The notes under the pieces: model-generated
Told to the model about the DNA's origin: nothing
Database searches by the model: none
Seen by the model: the letters and a program-made list of their open reading frames with translations, nothing else
Source of the DNA: Chlamydiota bacterium
Lineage (GTDB): Bacteria > Chlamydiota > Chlamydiia > Chlamydiales > Criblamydiaceae
Direction of reading: 5' to 3'
DNA: 5,617 bases
NCBI GenBank assembly: GCA_021772365.1
Contig: JAJFMC010000051.1
Location: 1 to 5,617 of the forward strand
Translations under genes and position numbers: made by a program
Part shown: positions 1 through 5,340 of the stretch, in pieces
Numbering within the stretch: position 1 is the stretch's first letter
Layout of the letters: each line of letters starts with the position of its first letter

Positions 1-206
1 CTGATAGCTTTCAGAACGCCTTTTCCTTCGTATCGGCTCTTATCTCCATCGCGTAATTCCAACGCTTCGTTTTCTCCCGTTGACGCGCCAGAAGGGACAC
101 AGGCCTCACCAATGATTCCCTGGTCTGTAGTGACATAAACCTTTATCGTAGGATTTCCTCGTGAATCAAGAATTTCTAAAGCTTTTACATTTTTAATATA
201 AGACAT
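1..206 (-). CDS. eno: Enolase (phosphopyruvate hydratase), N-terminal part, cut by window edge
   Basis: Enolase interconverts 2-phosphoglycerate and phosphoenolpyruvate in glycolysis/gluconeogenesis in the cytosol. Only the first 68 codons are in the window and the gene continues beyond position 1. The translation begins MSYIKNVKALEILDSRGNPT, followed by the IGEACVPSGASTGENEALELRDGD region and a KGVLKAI end. These are the hallmark N-terminal enolase motifs: the ALEILDSRGNPT strand, the mobile SGASTG active-site loop near residues 39-44, and EALELRDGD. The ATG at 204-206 is chosen because it gives the family's usual N-terminus and has a perfect AGGAGG just upstream. The preceding gene on the same strand ends at 335, leaving 128 bp largely filled by an inverted repeat. 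Family identity is certain from conserved residues; function beyond that is known biology of the family. Nothing looks broken in the visible part. Confidence 0.95.
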   Translation of the reverse strand, partial: MSYIKNVKALEILDSRGNPTIKVYVTTDQGIIGEACVPSGASTGENEALELRDGDKSRYEGKGVLKAI

Positions 207-216
207 TTGTCCTCCT
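207..216 (-). promoter_or_regulatory. Ribosome binding site of enolase
   Basis: The minus strand reads AGGAGG (complement of 211-216) followed by ACAA and the ATG. This is a perfect Shine-Dalgarno core with a rather short 4-nt gap, and it fixes the enolase start codon. Confidence 0.8.
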
Positions 217-230
217 ACATTATTGATTAA

Positions 231-330
231 TACCGATCGTGATTCAAAATTTGGGATTTTGGCTTTTAGAAAGCCTCGTATCTGGGAGATTTCTCTTTGC
301 CAAAAACCAAATTTTGAAACACGATCGGTA
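231..330. repeat. 100-bp inverted-repeat (foldback) element between the fumarylacetoacetase and enolase genes
   Basis: The left arm (231-263) and right arm (299-330) are inverted copies matching at about 30 of 33 aligned columns, starting from TACCGATCGTG at each outer end. Pairing resumes inside (AGAAA at 268-272 with TTTCT at 290-294), so the whole block can fold into one long hairpin with a loop of about 17 nt. The element begins 4 nt after the fumarylacetoacetase stop codon and ends 24 nt before the enolase ATG. It thus fills the whole intergenic gap and could act as a transcript-end or processing hairpin. The outermost TA at both ends would fit a TA target duplication of the IS630/mariner type, but because TA is itself palindromic this cannot be distinguished from the repeat. 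A classical intrinsic terminator is not evident, since no U-run follows. A MITE-like or intergenic palindromic repeat is the best reading. Confidence 0.75.
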
Positions 331-334
331 TATG

Positions 335-2110
335 TTATTTATCAAATTCAACAACCTCAGTCACTACGCCACAACACTCTCCAAATCCAATACGTGGCAG
401 TCCTTCGCGATATGAATAGGCCTTAAGAATCACTTCATCGCCATCTTCTAAATACGTCCTTCGAGTTCCATCGGGTAACAGAAGCCCCTCGCTACCGGGT
501 TCAACAAGTTCTAACAAACAGCCTCTTGCACATTCATCGACACCTGAAATTGTCCCGGAGCCAAGAAGGTCCCCGGCACGTAAATTAGCGCCTGTAGATG
601 TATGGTGTACCATCATCTGCGCAATCGTCCAGTACATGGAATCAAAATTACCACGACTAACTAGTATTGGCTCTACACCTTCATCACGCATTTTCTTTGA
701 CGTTAACAAAACCTCGACGGTGATATCAAATCCTATATCTTTATCAGGCTTCAAGTAAGCGATCGTATCGGGCTCACCTTCGTTTCTCAACGGACCCGGA
801 ACGCGATAAGGTTCTAACGCTTCCATCGTTACCACCCAAGGACTAACAGATGTCGCAAAGTTTTTCCCGTTAAAAGGTCCCAGAGGTTGATACTCCCACT
901 TTTGAACATCACGAGCGGACCAATCATTAATAATCACCAACCCAAAAAGATGTCTAGAGACATCTTTCATTTGAATACGATCTCCTAAAGAATTACCTAC
1001 ACCTATCACAGCACCAAGCTCCATCTCATAGTCGAGCATAGATGTCGGTAAAAACTCCGGTTGATCGCTATCTTTCTTTTTCACCTGCCCCATAGGCCGT
1101 CTGATTGCAGTGCCACTCACGACTACAGAACTCGCTCTACCGTGGTATGCAACAGGTAAATACTTGAAATTTGGCAGCAATGGATTCTCTGGCCTAAATC
1201 GTTTTCCAACATTCGTTGCATGGTTAATGGATGTATAGAAATCCGTGAAGTCACCGACCTCAAACGGGAGGTGTAAGACGATATTGCTTTGAGGAATCAA
1301 TAAAAAATTCCGTAACGTTTCACTATCGCGCAATTGACTGTTGTCGCTTCTAAGTATTGATATGAGAGTCGCACGCACCTGATGCCACGCATCTGCACCT
1401 AATCGCATTAGTGGATTTAACGATTCACCTTTCAAGGCCTCTTGTACATTGGAAGACAGGTGCTGAAAAAGGCCAGCTTCTACACATCTATAAAGGTCAG
1501 TAACCTGATTTCCGATTGCGACGCCCAAATGTTTCTCGTCGAAATGGTCTGCCAGAGTAAACACCCCATAAGGAAGATTCTGAATTGGAAAATTGGACTC
1601 TAAACCATTCGCACTCACCACCCATGACTGCAAATGTTTTTCCTCAACGACTGTAGAAAAAATAGCCTTGTGATCGGTATTAGAGTTATAGGCTAATATA
1701 CTGCCAACCTCTAAACTAGCAATCTCATTTTTTTTTTCACCAATTTCTTTTGAAAGAGGGTTATCCAAATCTTCAAGCGGATGATCAGGCAATGGTTCAT
1801 CCTGCTGTAGCGTATCGGGTAATATTCCCTCTTGCTCCTGCTGTTCTTCAAGGGGGGTACGAAGAAGTGGATCGTTTTCTAAAGGTAGTTCATGGAGAGG
1901 AACATCTTCTAATCCTTCAGGCTGTAAAACCGGTTCTTTATTTAGAGAGGTATCTTCATCACCTAAATCACTCTCAACAGGATCGATAAAGGGATCCGTT
2001 TCTTCATAAGGAGGATCCGGTTGCGGCCAATTAAATTTCGAATCAGCATATCCTCCAACACCATAAAGTAATAATACGACTACAAAAGCCCGTAAACCAA
2101 CAATCCTCAT
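335..2110 (-). CDS. Fumarylacetoacetase with a signal-peptide-like, acidic N-terminal extension (possible two-gene fusion)
   Basis: Fumarylacetoacetase hydrolyses fumarylacetoacetate to fumarate and acetoacetate, the last step of tyrosine/homogentisate degradation, normally in the cytosol. Residues about 160-591 (432 aa) match the full usual enzyme length. SWVVSANG and NFPIQNLPYGVF open the N-terminal domain, and HATNVG, YHGRASSVVVSGT, NDWSARDVQKWEY, GPFNGKNF and GSGTISG follow. By comparison with mammalian FAH, the metal ligands would be Asp290, Glu362, Glu364 and Asp396. His297 would be the catalytic base, with Arg400, Gln403, Lys416, Thr520 and Glu534 also conserved. The enzyme therefore looks intact. 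The first 159 residues are foreign to the family: a hydrophobic leader (residues 1-22) and then an acidic Pro/Leu-rich stretch. The ATG at 2110 has GAGG 6 nt upstream, so translation from there is credible. However, an in-frame TTG at 1633 with its own GAGG and promoter would give the normal enzyme. I infer that the enzyme most likely starts at 1633. I leave the symbol blank because naming (fahA/fah) varies. Confidence 0.9.
   Translation of the reverse strand: MRIVGLRAFVVVLLLYGVGGYADSKFNWPQPDPPYEETDPFIDPVESDLGDEDTSLNKEPVLQPEGLEDVPLHELPLENDPLLRTPLEEQQEQEGILPDTLQQDEPLPDHPLEDLDNPLSKEIGEKKNEIASLEVGSILAYNSNTDHKAIFSTVVEEKHLQSWVVSANGLESNFPIQNLPYGVFTLADHFDEKHLGVAIGNQVTDLYRCVEAGLFQHLSSNVQEALKGESLNPLMRLGADAWHQVRATLISILRSDNSQLRDSETLRNFLLIPQSNIVLHLPFEVGDFTDFYTSINHATNVGKRFRPENPLLPNFKYLPVAYHGRASSVVVSGTAIRRPMGQVKKKDSDQPEFLPTSMLDYEMELGAVIGVGNSLGDRIQMKDVSRHLFGLVIINDWSARDVQKWEYQPLGPFNGKNFATSVSPWVVTMEALEPYRVPGPLRNEGEPDTIAYLKPDKDIGFDITVEVLLTSKKMRDEGVEPILVSRGNFDSMYWTIAQMMVHHTSTGANLRAGDLLGSGTISGVDECARGCLLELVEPGSEGLLLPDGTRRTYLEDGDEVILKAYSYREGLPRIGFGECCGVVTEVVEFDK
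1633..1707 (-). promoter_or_regulatory. Putative internal promoter and TTG start site for the enzyme part of the fumarylacetoacetase ORF
   Basis: On the minus strand TTGGCA (complement of 1702-1707) is followed, after exactly 17 bp, by TCTAAT (complement of 1679-1684). Each hexamer matches the sigma-70 consensus at five of six bases. Transcription would start near 1672. About 26 nt further on is GAGG (1642-1645), then 8 nt, then an in-frame TTG (1631-1633) that begins (f)MQSWVVSANG, where bacterial fumarylacetoacetases usually begin. The good promoter, the correct spacing and the family-typical start coincide inside what is nominally coding sequence, which supports independent expression of a 432-aa enzyme. 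This is prediction only. Confidence 0.5.
1634..2110 (-). other. N-terminal extension: signal peptide plus acidic Pro/Leu-rich region, possibly a separate secreted-protein gene
   Basis: This segment codes for residues 1-159 of the long ORF. Residues 1-22 (Met-Arg-Ile-Val-Gly-Leu-Arg, then a Val/Leu core ending Gly-Tyr-Ala) look like a Sec signal peptide with likely cleavage after Ala22; no lipobox Cys is present. Residues 23-125 are strongly acidic, with many Asp/Glu and recurrent Pro-Leu dyads spaced 4-8 residues apart (VPLHELPLE, TPLEE, LPDHPLEDL). They have almost no basic residues and look disordered. The final 35 residues run through a Lys-rich spot coded by the A10 run. Nothing here resembles the fumarylacetoacetase N-domain, and I recognise no known family. 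Because fumarylacetoacetase is cytosolic, a signal peptide on it would be odd. A small exported acidic protein that originally stopped near the A10 run is the simplest alternative. Confidence 0.5.
1728..1737 (-). other. A10 homopolymer (coding strand) at the fusion junction
   Basis: Ten consecutive A (T on the plus strand) code for part of Glu-Lys-Lys-Asn at residues 125-128. Loss of one A would give a reading frame that stops at TAG six codons later. Gain of one A would create TGA directly after the run. Either change would end the acidic protein here, upstream of the internal promoter. Such runs are prone to replication and transcription slippage and to sequencing error. Confidence 0.7.
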
Positions 2111-2205
2111 TACACACCTCTACTCGACTTTGCACAATTTTTAAACTCATCTGTAGAGAGATGCTTCATCCAGCTAAATAAATTTCTCAGGAAGGATAAA
2201 ATCAT
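2110..2205 (-). CDS. Possible 31-aa ORF within the foldback element, stop overlapping the next ATG
   Basis: An ATG at 2205, preceded by an AGGAAGGGT purine stretch, opens a 31-codon frame (MILSFLRNLFSWMKHLSTDE...). Its TAA overlaps the ATG of the 2110 gene as TAATG, the classic arrangement for translational coupling. The first half is hydrophobic with basic residues. It lies entirely in the right-hand reading of the palindromic element and its flank, so it may be an accident of the repeat. I recognise no family and regard it as doubtful. Confidence 0.2.
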   Translation of the reverse strand: MILSFLRNLFSWMKHLSTDEFKNCAKSSRGV

Positions 2206-2285
2206 ACCCTTCCTTCAAAATTTATTACGCCGGATTATGCCTCTCTTTGCACCTTCGTCCAAAAATTGTACAAAGTCGAGCTCTA
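2118..2285. mobile_element. MITE-like foldback element (158 bp, 2123-2280) with 5-bp target duplications
   Basis: The ends are 20-bp terminal inverted repeats (2123-2142 and 2261-2280) that match at 19 of 20 positions, starting CTCGACTTTG. The perfect 5-mer CTCTA stands directly outside each end (2118-2122 and 2281-2285), as expected for a target-site duplication. Beyond the termini the two halves stay complementary without gaps: 74-nt arms (2123-2196 and 2207-2280) agree at about 55 of 74 positions around a 10-nt loop. Several mismatches become G-U pairs in minus-strand RNA. There is no room for a transposase, so movement would depend on one supplied elsewhere. The element lies 12 bp upstream of the ATG at 2110, and the left CTCTA overlaps that gene's ribosome binding site. 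It therefore forms the 5' leader/upstream region of that ORF and probably reshaped its expression. Confidence 0.8.
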
Positions 2286-2300
2286 AAAACGCGAATAAAT

Positions 2301-2337
2301 AAAAAACATTCTTTATGTTACGGTAATCGTGTTTTTT
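2301..2337 (-). terminator. Possible A/T-rich hairpin terminator downstream of the CocE-type hydrolase
   Basis: On the minus strand, AAAAAACA (complement of 2330-2337) pairs perfectly with TGTTTTTT (complement of 2301-2308) across a 21-nt loop. The loop holds the small palindrome TTACCGTAA. The T-rich end, then ATTTATT, fits a weak factor-independent terminator about 40 nt after the stop at 2378. The stem lacks GC pairs, so efficiency is doubtful. Confidence 0.3.
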
Positions 2338-2377
2338 CTAAAATCACTAATCGCTATTATACCCAAACAAGTTGAAT

Positions 2378-4189
2378 TCACCTCGGTGTATTTCCTGGAA
2401 ACCTAGGTAAAATAAGATGTGAATCGTATACATCTCCCAAATAAACCATTTGAGTAGCAGTGATTTCCTCGCTATCACCTTCATTACTTCCACCAGTGTT
2501 TAGGTTACGCCCGTGATTAGGAAAGTCTGATGAACTGACCTGCACCTGTATCCGGTGTCCTTTCAAGAAAGTATGTGCAGTCTGTCCAATCATCAATTCT
2601 AACCGGTAGACTTTGTCGGATTCAATTCCATGTGTTGCTTTTACGGAATCTAAAAAACGCATTCTTTGAAAGCCATTTGCTAGAAAATACGATTTTCCGT
2701 TAGGATAACAATCACAAATCTTTACAGCGAAGTCTGTATCTACAGCACTCGATGATAAATATAAGACGATCGCTACTGGCCCCGCAACTTCAATATCTTC
2801 TTCAAGTACTTTTGTATGATAAAACAACACATCTTCTCTATTGTACAAAATACTCTGCTCACGAGGACCATCTGTATCATTCCCATACAACATTTTGTTA
2901 CCGATCGAGGGTGCTGGAAGTTCTGGATTATAGACATAACTATCCGTGATCAACTCTTCATGCTTTTCTCTTGATAGAGACCCGCTTCCAGCAAAAGTAT
3001 TTGCCGCTCCTTTGTTTGCCAAATACCATTTTTCCTCATAAACGCCTTTGGGTGGCCAAGTCTCACACGTCCGCCACTCATTCCTTCCCATCATAAAATA
3101 CTCGATAGGTTTGCGGTGATCAAATTCAGCCTTCTCACTTTTCAGCCAGTGATCATACCATTTAAGCATCGAAGGGAAATAATTTCTAAATCTGCTATCA
3201 GCCCCAAAATTGATGCCTGGATATTCAGTTGTTGGCATATGTCCCCAAGGGCCTATAACAAGGCGTGATTCTTTTGTTTTTAAATCAGGGCTATTATGAA
3301 CGGTTTCGTAGAAGTCATCCATCGTATTGTTAACAAATCGATCAAACCAACCGGCAAAAAATAGTGCTGGTACATCCATTTCATCGCGACGATGATTCAC
3401 ACTGTAATGCTGCCAATATTCATCTTCGTGAAGGTGATATATCCACGCTTTGAATGTATCGATACCATCTTTAATTCGTTTATCGAACTGTAAAACAGGC
3501 AGCTGAAGAATGATATCATCCACTTCACTATGTGGAATTTCACGCCCCTTTCTCCCGTGATTACGAGACAGCCACATTAAAATGTCTTTCAGATATGGAA
3601 CCCCGCCATCGATCCACCCGGTATATGCATTTTGACAACAGAACATGGGGACAACAGCTTTCAACGCCTTTGGCCCGTTTAACGATGACAACCAGGCACA
3701 AGTACCTAAATACGAAAATCCCATCAAAGCAACTTTCCCTGTCGACCACTCTTGCTCAGCAGCCCAACTGATAGTATCCTTACCGTCTTGCTCTTCATTT
3801 AAAAAAGGAATAAACACTCCTTCAGACCCATATTTACCGCGTACGTCTTGGATGATGACGACATAACCCTGACAAGAAAAAATTGTCGCAATCGTAGGAT
3901 AACTATGCTCCGTATTCCCCTTACCGTAAGGTGTTCGCATCAACACTATGGGATACTGTCCCTCGACTTTTGGTCGATAAATATCGGCAACGAGTTTCAC
4001 TCCATCACTCATGGGTATGAGGGTATTGTATTCCACCTTTATACGATATGAAGGAGAAGGCATTCCTAATCCCCAAGCATACACATATAAATGCAGCTGC
4101 AAGACATACCAAAATATGGCGCCGATGACCATCACTAACACAATAGCGATTACACCGATGAGTAAAAATTCTAACGTACCTAGAGTCAT
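2378..4189 (-). CDS. Membrane-anchored CocE/NonD family hydrolase (X-Pro dipeptidyl-peptidase S15-like)
   Basis: The 603-aa protein belongs to the alpha/beta hydrolases grouped as CocE/NonD, which includes cocaine esterase, glutaryl-7-ACA acylases and X-Pro dipeptidyl peptidases. Substrates vary (esters, amides, N-terminal X-Pro), so I name none. A hydrophobic helix at about residues 7-31 suggests an N-terminal membrane anchor or uncleaved signal. The catalytic domain follows: MSDGVKLVADIYRP (60-73), RTPYGKG (85-91) with the Tyr88 that usually helps form the oxyanion hole, QDVRGKYGSEG (114-124), the nucleophile elbow GFSYLG (Ser159), GWFDRFV (Asp283) and GPWGHM (His317). The triad is thus complete. 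From about residue 370 comes the C-terminal jelly-roll domain typical of the family, with VAGPVAIVLYLSSSAVDTDF and a KGHRIQVQVSSSDFPNHGRN motif (543-562). An in-frame TGA lies upstream of the chosen ATG, so no longer start exists. The ribosome binding site is weak (GAAGAAAG). Confidence 0.9.
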   Translation of the reverse strand: MTLGTLEFLLIGVIAIVLVMVIGAIFWYVLQLHLYVYAWGLGMPSPSYRIKVEYNTLIPMSDGVKLVADIYRPKVEGQYPIVLMRTPYGKGNTEHSYPTIATIFSCQGYVVIIQDVRGKYGSEGVFIPFLNEEQDGKDTISWAAEQEWSTGKVALMGFSYLGTCAWLSSLNGPKALKAVVPMFCCQNAYTGWIDGGVPYLKDILMWLSRNHGRKGREIPHSEVDDIILQLPVLQFDKRIKDGIDTFKAWIYHLHEDEYWQHYSVNHRRDEMDVPALFFAGWFDRFVNNTMDDFYETVHNSPDLKTKESRLVIGPWGHMPTTEYPGINFGADSRFRNYFPSMLKWYDHWLKSEKAEFDHRKPIEYFMMGRNEWRTCETWPPKGVYEEKWYLANKGAANTFAGSGSLSREKHEELITDSYVYNPELPAPSIGNKMLYGNDTDGPREQSILYNREDVLFYHTKVLEEDIEVAGPVAIVLYLSSSAVDTDFAVKICDCYPNGKSYFLANGFQRMRFLDSVKATHGIESDKVYRLELMIGQTAHTFLKGHRIQVQVSSSDFPNHGRNLNTGGSNEGDSEEITATQMVYLGDVYDSHLILPRFPGNTPR

Positions 4190-4226
4190 AGAGTTACACT
4201 TTCTTCAGATAAACGTCTCCTACCTT

Positions 4227-4254
4227 AATGTAAAAGTTCTGTTTAAAGAATCAA
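4227..4254 (-). promoter_or_regulatory. Weak promoter candidate for the CocE-type hydrolase
   Basis: The minus strand carries TTGATT (complement of 4249-4254), a 16-bp spacer and TACATT (complement of 4227-4232), each 4/6 to the sigma-70 consensus. The predicted start near 4220 would give a leader of about 30 nt before the ATG at 4189. The position in the divergent intergenic region is sensible, but the match is only moderate. Confidence 0.3.
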
Positions 4255-4288
4255 AGGAGAAATAACAGTGGAAGAATAATGCTGTTGA

Positions 4289-4312
4289 TTAAAACCCTTA
4301 AAACCCTTAAAC
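4289..4312 (+). repeat. Tandem 9-bp repeat TTAAAACCC in the divergent promoter region
   Basis: TTAAAACCC occurs at 4289-4297 and again at 4298-4306, followed by a partial third copy (TTAAAC). It overlaps the putative -35 element of the downstream plus-strand gene. Confidence 0.7.
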
Positions 4313-4326
4313 TCAGTATCTATTAT
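4298..4326 (+). promoter_or_regulatory. Putative promoter of the small plus-strand gene pair
   Basis: TTAAAA (4298-4303, 4/6), a 17-bp spacer and TATTAT (4321-4326, 5/6) precede a predicted start near 4333, about 24 nt upstream of the ATG at 4357. AAGGAG (4342-4347) is a strong ribosome binding site 9 nt before the ATG. The second gene at 4699 is only 39 bp behind the first, so the two are probably co-transcribed from here. Confidence 0.4.
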
Positions 4327-4356
4327 TTTTTTCTATAAATAAAGGAGCGCTAAACT

Positions 4357-4659
4357 ATGGACGTTTTTACAATGCAAAACGGCTACATTGCCGGATCGGC
4401 TGTTGTTATCACTGCAGGCATGGCAATCTATAGAGTCGCTCATGGTGACTATTCTGAAATTCCTGTCGACCTACTCATTACAACCGTCGCCTCAGCAATC
4501 GGACAGTACGGTGCACTTTTCAGTGGATTTTTCGCCGATAATCTGGGTACCGGTATTGTGAAGAACGTTGGTTATCTCACATTTGGATCATGCATAACAC
4601 CGCTACCGGGAATGGTTACAGCCATTTCTTCTCTGGCCGTAAAAGCCATTTGTTCATAA
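4357..4659 (+). CDS. Small hydrophobic protein of unknown function (100 aa), probable membrane protein
   Basis: I do not recognise this protein. It has a strong AAGGAG ribosome binding site 9 nt upstream of its ATG and ends at TAA. Its composition is hydrophobic and Gly/Ala-rich, with three candidate membrane-spanning stretches: residues about 9-26 (Tyr-Ile-Ala-Gly-Ser... to Tyr-Arg-Val-Ala), 37-60 (Val-Asp-Leu-Leu-Ile... to Phe-Phe-Ala) and 64-98 (Gly-Thr-Gly-Ile... to Val-Lys-Ala-Ile), the last long enough for a hairpin or one helix plus a Gly/Pro kink near Pro82-Pro84. Charged residues are few and confined to short loops (HGDYSE, ADN). Size and layout resemble small holin-like or inclusion-membrane-type proteins, but I have no motif to support either. 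It likely forms an operon with the interrupted gene 39 bp downstream. Coding is supported by the ribosome binding site and coherent composition. Confidence 0.75.
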   Translation: MDVFTMQNGYIAGSAVVITAGMAIYRVAHGDYSEIPVDLLITTVASAIGQYGALFSGFFADNLGTGIVKNVGYLTFGSCITPLPGMVTAISSLAVKAICS

Positions 4660-4698
4660 TACAATATTCATCTTATTTTATATTTTTTCGAGGTAAAA

Positions 4699-5103
4699 AT
4701 GTCTTCACAAACAAATTATAACTACGAGTCTTTAAATGCTCAAAACAACTCTACATATAGTTCAAACTTTGATTCGCTTCAAAGCGATTTTAAGAGGTGG
4801 TCAGGTATATGGCAACCCGATTTCATTGACACCCAAAAAAAAGTTGAGTTAATGGTTCAGGACCTTTTTAAAATGGAAATTTCTTAGCTGGATTTTAAGC
4901 AGATTATAAGCGTGGGAAATTCACTTGTAAAAGTAGCTTCAAAAACCTTTGAGTTTAAAAAGATGATTATCAACGGGCTTGAAAAGAGAGCGAAGAATAA
5001 TTCAATTGTATTAAGTTGGTTTAGTCTAGTCAGCAACGTGTATTCAACATGTCGTATGTCCGATTTTATTGCTAGCAGACATAACAAGAAATTACAACGG
5101 TAA
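4699..5103 (+). pseudogene. Unknown gene split by an in-frame amber stop (62 + 71 codons)
   Basis: A good ribosome binding site (GAGG at 4690-4693, 5 nt before ATG) starts a 62-residue reading frame that stops at TAG (4885-4887). The same frame then stays open for a further 71 codons to TAA at 5101-5103, giving a potential 134-residue product if the amber codon were read through or were originally a sense codon. The N-terminal half is Asn/Gln/Ser/Tyr-rich (MSSQTNYNYESLNAQNN) with a FKRWSGIWQPDF patch. The C-terminal half is basic and amphipathic (SKTFEFKKMIINGLEKRAKN), with a hydrophobic SIVLSWFSLVSNVYS stretch. I recognise no family. A restart at GTG 4912 is possible but has no convincing ribosome binding site. 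A recent nonsense mutation is the simplest reading. A genuine 62-aa protein, or amber suppression, cannot be excluded. It probably shares a transcript with the 4357 gene. Confidence 0.6.
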
Positions 5104-5250
5104 GCTTCTTGAAATAGTTCGTAAAAAATAAAAAACCTACCCGTGGAACAGAAGCATCTCCTAAACCCCGATTGCTCCCCTCACTCTTAGAGAGAATGGA
5201 TATTGCATCACGCTTAGAAGGATAATGAGCTTGAGTGGGATTAAATGATG

Positions 5251-5290
5251 CTCCCGAGCAGCAAAAGTATTTTTGCTTTTACTGAGGGAG
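5251..5290. repeat. Nested hairpin with competing stems
   Basis: AGCAAAA (5260-5266) pairs perfectly with TTTTGCT (5271-5277) around GTAT. Outside it CTCCC (5251-5255) can pair with GGGAG (5286-5290). The same GAGGGA (5284-5289) can alternatively pair with TCCCTC (5306-5311), so two mutually exclusive folds exist. No function is assigned. Confidence 0.4.
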
Positions 5291-5340
5291 TCCCTGCAGC
5301 AGTATTCCCTCTCAAGAAAAACCAACTTTTGAGTTCACTT

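Noticed and set aside
219..247. Promoter-like TTGAAT-17-AATAAT on the minus strand ahead of enolase
   Set aside because: The predicted start would fall inside the AGGAGG ribosome binding site, leaving no usable leader, and half of the motif is repeat-arm sequence.
1671..1680. TGATCGGTAT resembles the outer end of the first foldback (CGATCGGTAT)
   Set aside because: The match is only about 10 bases, has no matching second arm nearby and is inside coding sequence, so it is likely chance.
1750..1989. 79-codon plus-strand frame opposite the acidic extension
   Set aside because: It is the complement of the Asp/Glu/Pro/Leu-biased codons on the minus strand and has no independent signal.
2356..2361. 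Perfect TATAAT on the minus strand downstream of the CocE-type hydrolase
   Set aside because: No acceptable -35 hexamer lies 15-19 bp upstream and no TG extension is present; a single hexamer is common in AT-rich DNA.
4884..5087. Minus-strand 67-codon frame over the interrupted plus-strand gene
   Set aside because: It has no ribosome binding site and lies antisense to a frame that is better supported by the upstream GAGG and by continuity across the amber codon.
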